From Actinomycetota bacterium (GTDB taxonomy: Bacteria > Actinomycetota > Actinomycetes > S36-B12 > CAIYMF01), in NCBI GenBank assembly GCA_009699025.1, contig WLOZ01000003.1:1-25485 (forward strand): a stretch of 25,485 nucleotides of DNA, in the 5' to 3' direction. Positions 14,151 through 22,431 of the stretch are shown piece by piece; the first letter of the stretch is position 1, and every line of letters starts with the position of its first letter. The translations under genes were made by a program, and so were the position numbers. A model generated the notes under the pieces. That model had not been told where the DNA came from, did not search any database, and worked only from the letters and a program-made list of their open reading frames with translations.

Positions 14151-15701
14151 ATGACCGAAGCGAAGTCACTCATCGACATGCGCGACATCACTGTGAGTTT
14201 CGGCGTGGTCAAGGCCCTCCGCGACGTCAACTTCGAATTGCGTCCGGGTGAGGTGCACGCACTACTTGGTCAAAATGGCGCTGGTAAGTCCACGCTGATC
14301 AAGGTGCTGTCCGGCGTCTATCAGCGCGATAGCGGTGACGTGCTGATCCACGGTGAGCAGACGCACTTCAAGTCGGCTCAAGACTCGCGGGAGAGCGGGA
14401 TCGCGATGGTCTACCAGGACCTGTCCCTAGTTCCGACCATGTCCGTCGCTTCGAATCTGTTTTTGGGACGCGAGCCGCACGGACCCATGAACCTCGTGCG
14501 CAATGGCGATCTCGTGTCAAGGGCGCAGGCGTACCTCGACGAGCAAGGATTTCCGGTGAAGGCGAAAGCGAGTGTTGACAGCCTCCCCTTCGCCTACCGT
14601 CAACTGACCGAAATTGCCAAGGCGCTCATGGGCGAGATCAAGATTTTGGTGCTGGACGAGCCAACCTCCGCCCTCTCCGCAGGCGAGGAGGAGATCCTCT
14701 TTGACGCGGTGAAGGAGGTGACCAAACGCGGGGTCGGTGTGGTGTATGTGACGCACCGCCTGCATGAGGTCTTTCGAATCAGCGACCGCGTGACGGTGCT
14801 GCGCGATGGGCTGAACGCGGGAACATTCGAGACCGCAGACATCACCATGGAAAAGCTCGTTCAGGCCATCGTCGGTCCAGGACACGAGAAGCTGACGCAA
14901 ACGACGCTGAGTCTCGAAGAGGGCAGGCGGCGCTCGGCCCTTCAAGACCCTTCCAGTGAACAGGAGCAGCTGCCGCCGGTCATCGAGTTGCGTGACGTGC
15001 ACAACGACCGCCTCCATGGCGTGAAACTCGCAGTGCGCCCGGGGGAGATCTTCGGGCTCGCTGGCATGGTCGGCAGCGGCCGCACCGAGATCCTTGAGAC
15101 CATGTTCGGACTTCGGCGAGCAACCGAAGGCGAGTTGCTCTACCAGGGTGAGGTCGTCGTGTGGCGAAGCCCCGCACGCGCGATCAGATCAGGTGTGGCA
15201 CTCATCCCCGAGGACCGGCACTTGCAAGGCCTCGTGCTCAGCCACACCATCGCAGCCAACGTGGCCCTACCCCAATTGCAAGGACTCACCAAGTTAGGCA
15301 TGTTTGCCAGTGGTGAGTCGAACCGTCGGGCGAAGGCGTCAGTGACTGAGCTCAATGTGAAGACACCGGGGATCGTTACCAAACTGGAGAACCTCTCCGG
15401 AGGTAACCAGCAGAAGGTGGTGTTTGGGAAGTGGCTCACTCCCGAGCCGAAGCTCCTTCTGCTTGACGAACCTACCGTCGGTGTCGACGTTGGAGCCCGT
15501 GACGAGATCTACGGAATCATCCGTCGCTTCGCCCAAAAGGGCTGCGCGATTGTCATCGTCTCGTCCGACCTCGTGGAGCTCGAAATGCTCTGCGACAACA
15601 TCGCCGTCGTCCACGACGGCCGCATCATGACCACCGTCCATTCCTCTGAGATCCAAGGCGAAGAGGGCCTCCACCAACTCGTACAGGAGTCAGCGCGATG
15701 A
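14151..15701 (+). CDS. sugar ABC transporter ATP-binding protein, ribose/xylose type (two nucleotide-binding domains)
   Basis: This 516-residue RbsA/XylG/MglA-type ATPase carries two fused nucleotide-binding domains. Domain 1 has Walker A GQNGAGKST at 40-48, a diverged signature region near 145-152 (LPFAYRQ) and Walker B LVLDEPTSAL near 167-175. Domain 2 has the P-loop variant GMVGSGRTE usual for this family, signature LSGGNQQKVVFGKWL and Walker B LLLLDEPTVGVDVG. Such proteins power import of monosaccharides or polyols through a CUT2 permease. ATG at 14151 is preferred over the adjacent TTG at 14148; AAGGG lies 8 bases upstream. The gene overlaps the permease as ATGA. No periplasmic or lipoprotein binding-protein gene is present beside it. 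Confidence 0.93.
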   Translation: MTEAKSLIDMRDITVSFGVVKALRDVNFELRPGEVHALLGQNGAGKSTLIKVLSGVYQRDSGDVLIHGEQTHFKSAQDSRESGIAMVYQDLSLVPTMSVASNLFLGREPHGPMNLVRNGDLVSRAQAYLDEQGFPVKAKASVDSLPFAYRQLTEIAKALMGEIKILVLDEPTSALSAGEEEILFDAVKEVTKRGVGVVYVTHRLHEVFRISDRVTVLRDGLNAGTFETADITMEKLVQAIVGPGHEKLTQTTLSLEEGRRRSALQDPSSEQEQLPPVIELRDVHNDRLHGVKLAVRPGEIFGLAGMVGSGRTEILETMFGLRRATEGELLYQGEVVVWRSPARAIRSGVALIPEDRHLQGLVLSHTIAANVALPQLQGLTKLGMFASGESNRRAKASVTELNVKTPGIVTKLENLSGGNQQKVVFGKWLTPEPKLLLLDEPTVGVDVGARDEIYGIIRRFAQKGCAIVIVSSDLVELEMLCDNIAVVHDGRIMTTVHSSEIQGEEGLHQLVQESAR

Positions 15702-16687
15702 GTACAACTACCCCCGGGGCCCCAGCAATGGTGAGCGAGACGAAAGTCAATCCCGTCAAGAGGATGCTCAACAGCGACAGGCCGTACACCGTGTTCGTGG
15801 CCTTGATCGTACTCATCGCATTCTTTTCGGTTCTATCTCCCGTCTTCTTCTCGACGGCCAACTTCGCGAATATCGGTCGCCAGACGACCCTCGTGACCAT
15901 CATCGCTGTCGGTATGACCTTCGTGATCATCTCCTCCGAAATCGATCTGTCGGTCGCCTCGATCCTCAAATTGTCCGGCGTCTGCGCTGCGCTATTCATG
16001 GAGAATTTCAGCGACAACTGGGTCTTAGGCGCCCTCGTCGGCCTTGCGGTGGGCACATTCATCGGCCTGGTCAATGGCTTGCTCACGACAAGGCTGGGTA
16101 TTCCGAGCTTCCTCGTCACGCTGGGCATGCTCGGGGTGGCGAAAGGTATCGCATTCGTCATCACCGATACGGCACCCGTGTTGATCGACAACACCGCCTT
16201 CTTCAAGGTGTTCTATGAGGGATCCATCCTTGGTCTTCCTGCCCCCATCATCTGGACAGCAGTGTTAGTGACCATCGGTGGCATTCTGCTGCACTTCTCG
16301 ACGTTTGGCCGCAAGGTCTACGCCACGGGTGGTAACGCGGTGGCAGCCCGATACTCGGGCATTAACACGTCGCGAGTGAAGATCTACTGCTTCATGCTCT
16401 CTGGCGTGCTGGCCGGCCTGGGTGGGCTGATCTTCGCGGCCCAAGCACACGCCGCACGACCTGACTTCGCCGATGGTCTCGAACTCGATGTGATCGCTGC
16501 GGTGATCTTGGGTGGTACCAGCCTGTTCGGCGGACGCGGAACAATCATCGGTACCCTCATCGGCTCGCTGATCATCGGAGTCCTCAACAACGGTCTGGTC
16601 ATCATCGGCGTGAGTTCGTCGTGGCAGATCGCCGTCAAGGGTCTCATCATCATTCTCGCCGTGGCCTTCTCAGCTCGCAGAAAATGA
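15698..16687 (+). CDS. sugar ABC transporter permease, RbsC type (CUT2)
   Basis: This 329-residue integral membrane protein has about eight to ten hydrophobic segments, beginning at residues 28-50 (VFVALIVLIAFFSVLSPVFF) and ending with a strongly hydrophobic C-terminus. Family features are IGRQTTLVTIIAVGMTFVIIS, EIDLSVASI, TRLGIPSFLVTLGML, the cytoplasmic loop GGNAVAARYSGI, and ILGGTSLFGGRGTIIGTLIG. It forms the channel for the ATPase encoded just upstream, with which it overlaps by 4 bases. AGGAG lies about 9 bases before the ATG. A single permease gene implies a homodimer, normal for this group. The next gene, the SDR, follows after 40 bases. Confidence 0.93.
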   Translation: MSTTTPGAPAMVSETKVNPVKRMLNSDRPYTVFVALIVLIAFFSVLSPVFFSTANFANIGRQTTLVTIIAVGMTFVIISSEIDLSVASILKLSGVCAALFMENFSDNWVLGALVGLAVGTFIGLVNGLLTTRLGIPSFLVTLGMLGVAKGIAFVITDTAPVLIDNTAFFKVFYEGSILGLPAPIIWTAVLVTIGGILLHFSTFGRKVYATGGNAVAARYSGINTSRVKIYCFMLSGVLAGLGGLIFAAQAHAARPDFADGLELDVIAAVILGGTSLFGGRGTIIGTLIGSLIIGVLNNGLVIIGVSSSWQIAVKGLIIILAVAFSARRK

Positions 16688-16727
16688 ACCGCTTTTCCCA
16701 CATTCGAGCAAGCAGGAGGAACAGGCC

Positions 16728-17513
16728 ATGAGCGGTCGACTTGAGGGCAGGGTGGCGATCGTCACCGGAGGGTCACGACAGATCGGCTTCGCGATCGCGC
16801 GGCGATTTGCCGTGGAAGGAGCGTCGGTCGTGCTTGCCGCTCGCGGCCGAGACGACGGACTCGAGGCAGAGCAAGCCATCCGTGCCGCCGGAGGTGAAGC
16901 GACGGCCATCGTGTGCGACGTGGCCGATGAAGCCAGCGTTGCGGCCACTGTTGATCGAACGCTCGAGCTGTACGGGCGACTGGACGTGATGGTGAACAAC
17001 GCGGGCACTGGAACAGCCGAGGACATCACTGACCTCTCGTGGGATGAGTACCGGCGCGTGATCGACATCAACGTGGGCGGCGTGCTGCTCGGAACGAAGT
17101 ACGCCGCGCGCGCGATGAAACTCGGTGGTCGCGGTGGGAGCATCATCAACATCTCGTCCATTCAGGGAGTCCTGCCACTCAAGCAGTCAGCCGTCTACGC
17201 CGGTAGCAAGGGCGCGGTGAACCTGATCACGCAGCAAACGGCGACTGACCTCGGGCCGTTTGGTATCCGGGTGAACACGATCGCACCGGGCTACATCGAC
17301 AGCCCGATGATGCACGGATACCACGATCTGGTGAGCACGTCGCCTGGCGAGGCCATCGGCGCGGCCAAGCGCTCGATCGTCCTAGGACGACTGGCAACGA
17401 CCGACGATGTCGCGGGCCCCGCGCTCTTCTTCGCTTCAGACGACTCGGTGTACGTCACCGGGACACTGATGCTGGTCGACGGCGGATCTCAGTGTCACGG
17501 GGCCATCGCGTGA
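16728..17513 (+). CDS. short-chain dehydrogenase/reductase
   Basis: This 261-residue classical SDR has the cofactor loop TGGSRQIG at 13-20 (Q in place of the usual second glycine), NNAG at 90-93, the catalytic serine in ISSIQG near 143, and Y157/K161 in YAGSK. The C-terminal FASDDSVYVTGTLMLVDGG is typical of 3-oxoacyl-ACP-reductase-like and sugar/polyol dehydrogenases. An A-R pair after the second strand leans towards NADP, but this is weak. ATG at 16728 has AGGAGGA upstream. It sits between the sugar permease and the Fe-S flavoenzyme, overlapping the latter as GTGA, so it likely oxidises or reduces the imported compound or its product. Confidence 0.92.
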   Translation: MSGRLEGRVAIVTGGSRQIGFAIARRFAVEGASVVLAARGRDDGLEAEQAIRAAGGEATAIVCDVADEASVAATVDRTLELYGRLDVMVNNAGTGTAEDITDLSWDEYRRVIDINVGGVLLGTKYAARAMKLGGRGGSIINISSIQGVLPLKQSAVYAGSKGAVNLITQQTATDLGPFGIRVNTIAPGYIDSPMMHGYHDLVSTSPGEAIGAAKRSIVLGRLATTDDVAGPALFFASDDSVYVTGTLMLVDGGSQCHGAIA

Positions 17514-19582
17514 GTATGGCCACACCGCCCGCCACCTCCGATTCGACCGAGTTTCCCCACCTGTTCTCCCCCCTTCGGGTGCGCGGAGTCGAACTGCGCA
17601 ACCGGCTCGTCTTTCAACCGCACTTCAACGCCCTGGCCGACGTCCACGGGCTGCCAACGCCGGACCTGACCGCGTACCTCGAGGAGCGTGCCTGGGGCGG
17701 CGCAGGGCTCATTGTCGACGGCTCGATGGCGACCATGTACGAGGGCCAGATGTCGCGCAAGTACGTCGCGGCGTGGGACGAAAGGTCGGTGGAACAGAAC
17801 CGACGAACGACCGACGCGGTGCACGCGCACGGAGCCTCGATCTTCGCGCAACTCAATCACGGCGGGCACACGTCTCTCGAGACACCGCCGCCGGTGCTGT
17901 GGGCGCCGACGCAGATGCCCGAGCCCTCGAGTACGCATACGACGAAAGCCATGGACGCAACTGACCTGCGGCGTGCAGTGGAAGGGTTCGCCGCATCCGC
18001 ACGCAATCTGGCGACCGCCGGGTACGACGGGGTCGAGTTGAAGATCGCGCACGACGGGCTGCTCCGCAGCTTTGCGTCACCGTTCTTCAACCGTCGCAAG
18101 GACGCCTACGGAGGTTCGTTCGAGAACCGCATGCGCTTACCGCTCGAGTGTGTTGCCGCTGTGCGCGAGAACGTGCCCGATGAGATGGCGGTGGGCATTC
18201 GGATCTGCCTGCACGAGTACACACCGTTCGGCTACGAACTCGACTACGGATTGCGGATGGCCGAGCACCTCGAGGCGAGCGGTCTGGTCGACTACTTCAA
18301 CTGCGACGCGGGAAGCTTCTCAAGCTTCTGGATGGAGATTCCGCCTGCTGCGGTGGCGCAAGGGTTCTTCCGTCCGCTCAACCAGGCGCTCAAGGCGCAA
18401 TCGGACCTTCCCATCGTCGCCTTCGGAAGAATCAAGGATGCTGGCCTCGCCGAACACATGCTGGCGAGCGCCGAGGCCGACCTCATCGGAATGGCGCGGC
18501 AACTCATCGCTGATCCCGAGACGCCGCGCAAACTGCTAGAGGGCCGGGCGAACGAGGTGCGCGCCTGCATCGCCTGCAACGACGGCTGCCTGCACGCGGT
18601 GGCGCAGGAGAAGCCAATCCGCTGCGTACAAAACCCCGCAGCCGGACAGGAACTGCTCTACAGCGAGCGGCTGCTCGTGCGAGCGTCAGAGCCGCGATCG
18701 GTTGTCGTGGTGGGTGGAGGTCCTGCCGGGTTGAAAGTGGCCGAGATCGCCGCCCGACGAGGGCACCGCGTCTCACTTTTCGAGCGTGAAACACACCTTG
18801 GTGGTCAGGTCAAGCTCGGTTCTCGCCAACCCCACCACGAGGAGTTCGCCGAGGTTGTTCACTACCTTGAAGCGGCCGTACGAAGGCTTGGCGTCGAGAT
18901 CTGGACAGGTGCGGAAGTTGATGCCGAGGGAGTTCTCGACCTCGAGCCGGATGTCGTCATCGTCGCGACGGGGTCGCAGCCCAATCTGCCTACCGCCCAC
19001 CGTCAGGGTGCCACGGACCCAGACGCGGGAACAATCGCTCGCGAGCGCGGTCTCACTATCGGCCCCGAAACTCCGGGCCTGGAGTTACCGTGCGTTTACT
19101 CAACCGACGAAGTCCTTGCCGGTGCAACCCTTCCCGGAACAGATGTGTTGGTGGTCGACGATCAGGGGCACTGGGAGGCTGCAGGGACAGCGGAGTTTCT
19201 GGCAGCGGCAGGACACCGGGTCACCATCGTGACGACGCGGTCGACGGTCGCCAGCGAACTCGAGGGGACGAACCTCGCGATGTTCCTTCAGCGTGTTGGA
19301 AAGGCACAGATCACGCTGCGGCCACTCACGGCACTGCGTGCTGTTGAACCCGGGCGGGCACTTCTGGTCGACGCTGTCACCGGGGAGGAATCATGGCTGG
19401 TGGTTGACGCCGTTGTGCCCGTGTCCTGGCGGCGGTCCCGCGACGACCTTTACTACAGGCTTCACGAACTGGTGCTCGAGTCCGGCTCGACAATCCAACT
19501 CGAGCGCGTCGGTGACGCTGCCGCCGCTCGCATGGTTCAGACCGTTCTTCTCGAGGCGCACCAGATCGCGACGGCTTTGTAG
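17510..19582 (+). CDS. FMN/FAD/4Fe-4S oxidoreductase of the 2,4-dienoyl-CoA reductase / trimethylamine dehydrogenase family
   Basis: This 690-residue three-part flavoenzyme has an N-terminal OYE-type FMN barrel (about 15-345), with QLNHGGH near 115-120, IAHDGLLRSFASPFFNRRKDAYGGSFENR-type residues at 179-207 and FGRI near 305. Four cysteines for a 4Fe-4S cluster follow (C353, C356, C360, C372), then a GGGPAG FAD-binding domain from about 398 and a second nucleotide-binding-like domain to the end. Relatives reduce enoyl-CoAs or oxidatively demethylate amines, passing electrons to ETF. ETF beta and alpha follow immediately, so electron export to ETF is likely. GTG at 17510 overlaps the SDR stop and has a GGGG site 7 bases before; ATG at 17516 is possible. 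The substrate is unknown. Confidence 0.88.
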   Translation: MSMATPPATSDSTEFPHLFSPLRVRGVELRNRLVFQPHFNALADVHGLPTPDLTAYLEERAWGGAGLIVDGSMATMYEGQMSRKYVAAWDERSVEQNRRTTDAVHAHGASIFAQLNHGGHTSLETPPPVLWAPTQMPEPSSTHTTKAMDATDLRRAVEGFAASARNLATAGYDGVELKIAHDGLLRSFASPFFNRRKDAYGGSFENRMRLPLECVAAVRENVPDEMAVGIRICLHEYTPFGYELDYGLRMAEHLEASGLVDYFNCDAGSFSSFWMEIPPAAVAQGFFRPLNQALKAQSDLPIVAFGRIKDAGLAEHMLASAEADLIGMARQLIADPETPRKLLEGRANEVRACIACNDGCLHAVAQEKPIRCVQNPAAGQELLYSERLLVRASEPRSVVVVGGGPAGLKVAEIAARRGHRVSLFERETHLGGQVKLGSRQPHHEEFAEVVHYLEAAVRRLGVEIWTGAEVDAEGVLDLEPDVVIVATGSQPNLPTAHRQGATDPDAGTIARERGLTIGPETPGLELPCVYSTDEVLAGATLPGTDVLVVDDQGHWEAAGTAEFLAAAGHRVTIVTTRSTVASELEGTNLAMFLQRVGKAQITLRPLTALRAVEPGRALLVDAVTGEESWLVVDAVVPVSWRRSRDDLYYRLHELVLESGSTIQLERVGDAAAARMVQTVLLEAHQIATAL

Positions 19583-20335
19583 ATGGCACTCACGATTGCG
19601 GTGTGCGTCAAGCCGGTGCCGGTGACGACCCGCCTCGATGCCATCACGGGACGGCTCGACCGTTCGGTGGCGCACCGGCTGAACTCAGTGGACGAAAACG
19701 CTGTCGAGGCGGCGCTCACCCTGCGCGAATCGGATCCCGGCAGCGAGGTGGTCGTCGTCTCCGTGGCACCCGCTGAGTTCGCCGAGTCACTGCGCCCCGC
19801 TTTAGCAATGGGGGCAGACCGAGCGATCGTCGTGTCGGCCCCGGAGCTCGAGGGAGCCGACCTGCTGGGTGTGAGCGCGGCACTTGCCACCACCCTCTCA
19901 GGTCTGCACCCCGATCTGGTGGTCTTCGGATCCTGGAGCAGCGACGGTTACGGAGCGATGCTGTGGTCTGCGGTCGGCGAGCGGCTCGGGTTCGCGGTCG
20001 CCTCGCGCGCTGTCGACTTCGTGCTCGACGCAGATCGTTTGACAGTGACCCGTCAGATTGAGCAAGGCACACAGGTTGTCGAGGTCGCGCTTCCCGCTGT
20101 TCTCGCCCTGTCCGGTGAGGTCAATACACCGCGCTACCCGTCGTTCAAAGACGTCATCGCAGGCAAGAAGAAGCCGATCGAACTCCTCACAATGACCGAC
20201 TGCACGGTTACTGCGGGAACGATGGTCCTCTCGGTCGAACCATCGCCAGCGCGAACCAGAGGCATCGTGATCGAAGACGACGGTCAGGCGCATGTGCAGT
20301 TGATTGACTTCCTCACGCAAAGGGGAATCGTGTGA
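19583..20335 (+). CDS. etfB: electron transfer flavoprotein beta subunit
   Basis: This 250-residue protein has the ETF-beta/FixA plan: an opening AVCVKPVPVT strand, SVDENAVEAALTLRE, the strand-loop VVVVSVAPAEFAESLRPALAMGADRAIVV, then FGSWSSDGYGAMLWSAVGERLG and a C-terminal LPAVLALSGEVNTPRYPSFK, the adenine-nucleotide-binding and subunit-contact region. The ATG directly abuts the TAG stop of the flavoenzyme gene, and its stop overlaps the alpha-subunit GTG start. Together the subunits carry electrons from a flavoprotein dehydrogenase to the quinone pool or another acceptor. No ETF:quinone oxidoreductase gene is in the window. The tight linkage points to the upstream Fe-S flavoenzyme as the donor. 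Confidence 0.92.
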   Translation: MALTIAVCVKPVPVTTRLDAITGRLDRSVAHRLNSVDENAVEAALTLRESDPGSEVVVVSVAPAEFAESLRPALAMGADRAIVVSAPELEGADLLGVSAALATTLSGLHPDLVVFGSWSSDGYGAMLWSAVGERLGFAVASRAVDFVLDADRLTVTRQIEQGTQVVEVALPAVLALSGEVNTPRYPSFKDVIAGKKKPIELLTMTDCTVTAGTMVLSVEPSPARTRGIVIEDDGQAHVQLIDFLTQRGIV

Positions 20336-21300
20336 CCACTCGAGCCCTGGTCCTCACCGAACTGCGTCGCGGCAGTGTGCCGCTGGGCAACCTCGGCGCA
20401 ATCGCTGCAGCCTGCGAATGTGTCGACGAGGTAGACGTGGTCGTCGTGTGCGAAAACGGGGAGGTGCTCAATGACGCCCTCCTCGAAGTCCTCGGTGGTC
20501 AAGGCGCGCGCACTGTGCACGTCGCTTACCTCTCGCCAGTACTCGCCGCGGTGTGCACCGACGTGCTCGACCAGCTCGTCTCAGAACTGAACCCTGACAT
20601 CGTCATCCTCGAGGGCTCGTCGCTCGCCTCGGATGCCGCGGCTGCGCTGGCGGCGCGCCGCTCCGCTGGCGTGAATTGGGATCTCGTCGGTCTCGAGCCG
20701 AGCGGCACCGGATCGTGGATCGGCACTCGGCTCGCACTCCAGGACAGCCTCGTCGTCAAAGTCGGATGGACCACCACGCTGGCCGTGGCCGTTCTGCGCC
20801 CCGGACACTTCGAACCGCGGGAAGCGATGCCACTAGCGCCCCTGGTGCGAACCCTGCAGCATGCCGACAACAGCAGCCGGGCCGGCAGGGTGGTGTCGTC
20901 AGGTGCCAGCGACGCAGAGTCGTCAGGATTGGAGTCGGCGGACATCGTGGTCGCTGGCGGCCGAGGTGTGGCATCTCGGCAGGAATTCACGCTCTTGCAG
21001 GAACTCGCCGAAACCCTCGGCGGTGCACTGGGGGTCAGCATGCCGGTGGTCGACAAGGGCTGGTACCCACACTCGTATCAGGTCGGTCAGACCGGTCGCA
21101 CGGTGCGCCCTCGCCTGTACCTCGCGTGCGGCATCTCCGGTGCCATTCAGCATCGGGTCGGCATGGGCAGGTCGGGCACGATTGTCGTCGTCAACTCCGA
21201 CTCGCAAGCCCCACTGTTTGGGGTCTGCGACTTCGGAATCGTCGGCGATCTCGCGCAGGTAATTCCGCGACTTACCCAAGCCCTGCGCGACCGAAGTTAG
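20332..21300 (+). CDS. etfA: electron transfer flavoprotein alpha subunit
   Basis: This 322-residue ETF-alpha/FixB protein has a less conserved N-terminal half. The C-terminal FAD domain begins at about residue 205 with VVAGGRGVASRQEF, then VVDKGWYPHSYQVGQTGRTVRPRLYLACGISG-type residues, IQHRVGMGRSGTIVVVN and APLFGVCDFGIVGDL. These are the standard FAD-contacting motifs, so the subunit should be functional. GTG at 20332 overlaps the beta-subunit stop. It ends the plus-strand operon, and its stop is 15 bases from the stop of the convergent oxidoreductase gene. Confidence 0.93.
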   Translation: MTTRALVLTELRRGSVPLGNLGAIAAACECVDEVDVVVVCENGEVLNDALLEVLGGQGARTVHVAYLSPVLAAVCTDVLDQLVSELNPDIVILEGSSLASDAAAALAARRSAGVNWDLVGLEPSGTGSWIGTRLALQDSLVVKVGWTTTLAVAVLRPGHFEPREAMPLAPLVRTLQHADNSSRAGRVVSSGASDAESSGLESADIVVAGGRGVASRQEFTLLQELAETLGGALGVSMPVVDKGWYPHSYQVGQTGRTVRPRLYLACGISGAIQHRVGMGRSGTIVVVNSDSQAPLFGVCDFGIVGDLAQVIPRLTQALRDRS

Positions 21301-21315
21301 CTGCCCCGATCGAGG

Positions 21316-22431
21316 TCAGATAGCTGGGGCTGCGAGGGCCGGCAACTCCTCAGGCACATCAACCCACTGGCCCTGTTGCGCCGAGTCGAGAACGGCTCGA
21401 GTGATTCGCGCCGCACGAAGGCCATCGCCGAATGCAGGCAACCCATCGACAGCCTCGCCTCGCACCGCGGCGTAGACATCGCCGACGAACGCGTTGAAGC
21501 AGTCCTGGTACCCCTGGGGGTGACCCGGAGGCAGCGGGGTGAGCAGCGGGGAGGCAGAGGGCATGGGTGTGATACCGCGCGGAACGACGGACGCGCTGGC
21601 GCGCGAACCCACCCACAGGGTCTCCGGCTGTTCCTGGTCGAAGGCAATCGACTGCTCAGCACCCTCGATCGAAAACCACAATCGGTTCTTGCGGCCAGGC
21701 GACACCTGGCTCACAACCAGCGACCCGATGGCCCCCTGACTCGTCTCAAACTGCACTGTCGCGAGGTCTTCGGTGGTGACCTGTTCCGATGCTTGCCTGG
21801 ATGCAATGGCGGTCTTCATCTGAGCCGATAGGCGAGTGATGCGGTGGCCACTCACAAACTCAACGACATCACACCAGTGCACTCCGATGTCGCCAAACGC
21901 TCGCGAGCTGCCGCCCAGAGCTGCATCGACGCGCCAGTTGATATCGGCGGAGCTCGATAACCAGTCCTGCAGATACGACCCGTGCATCACCCACAATGCG
22001 CCGACGTCTCCACGCTGCACGCGCATCCGTGCCTCGCGCACGGTCTGGTAGTAGCGGTACACGAAGGGCACGCCGGTGACAACGCCCTTCTGCCTCGCGA
22101 GGACGACGACATCCTCGGCGTCAGTCACCGTCGTTGCCAATGGCTTTTCACAGATAACGGCCTTGCCGGCACTGATCGCCTTGAGAGCCAACACGGCGTG
22201 CAGGTGGTTAGGCGTGCAAATGTGCACGACGTCAATGTCAGGCGACTCGATGAGCTCCTCGGCTGAGGCAGCAGCAGCACGGGCACCCATCCGCACCGCT
22301 GCAGCCGTTGCGGCCTCGGGGGTCACATCGGCCACAGCAGCTACGATTCCACCCGAAGCGCGAACGGCCTGGGCGTGCACGCTGCCGATGAAGCCGGCTC
22401 CGATAATGCCTGAGCGAAGCGGGTCACCCAT
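21316..22431 (-). CDS. Gfo/Idh/MocA family oxidoreductase (copy A)
   Basis: This 371-residue NAD(P)-dependent sugar or polyol dehydrogenase-like enzyme has the Rossmann loop GIIGAGFIGSVHA at 8-20, TPNHLH at 73-78, the family signature CEKPLA at 94-99, and the catalytic-region pair D181/H185 in FGDIGVHWCD. The frame extends upstream to 22545, but ATG at 22431 is preferred because the Rossmann fold begins right after it and it overlaps the preceding gene by 8 bases. It shares the SYLQDW and GDIG-H motifs with the neighbouring copy B, indicating related paralogues. It is last in a four-gene minus-strand run. Family members oxidise a ring hydroxyl to a keto group; the substrate is not determinable here. 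Confidence 0.88.
   Translation of the reverse strand: MGDPLRSGIIGAGFIGSVHAQAVRASGGIVAAVADVTPEAATAAAVRMGARAAAASAEELIESPDIDVVHICTPNHLHAVLALKAISAGKAVICEKPLATTVTDAEDVVVLARQKGVVTGVPFVYRYYQTVREARMRVQRGDVGALWVMHGSYLQDWLSSSADINWRVDAALGGSSRAFGDIGVHWCDVVEFVSGHRITRLSAQMKTAIASRQASEQVTTEDLATVQFETSQGAIGSLVVSQVSPGRKNRLWFSIEGAEQSIAFDQEQPETLWVGSRASASVVPRGITPMPSASPLLTPLPPGHPQGYQDCFNAFVGDVYAAVRGEAVDGLPAFGDGLRAARITRAVLDSAQQGQWVDVPEELPALAAPAI

Noticed and set aside
14142..14156. Possible fourth copy of the intergenic motif (AACGTTGATGAC) at the ABC ATPase start
   Set aside because: It lacks the middle of the motif, overlaps the ribosome site and start codon, and matches only the outer bases; probably chance.
16728..21300. 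Idea that the flavoenzyme/ETF/SDR set is part of a mycofactocin system, since FadH/OYE-type enzymes occur there
   Set aside because: No mycofactocin precursor, radical-SAM maturase, or other mft gene is visible in the window; ETF linkage alone does not support it.
21301..21332. Imperfect stem CTGCCCC / GGGGCTG at the convergent ends of the ETF alpha and oxidoreductase genes
   Set aside because: The stem has a mismatch, an 18-base loop and no T-tract, and half of it is coding. A two-way terminator is possible but the sequence does not support a call.
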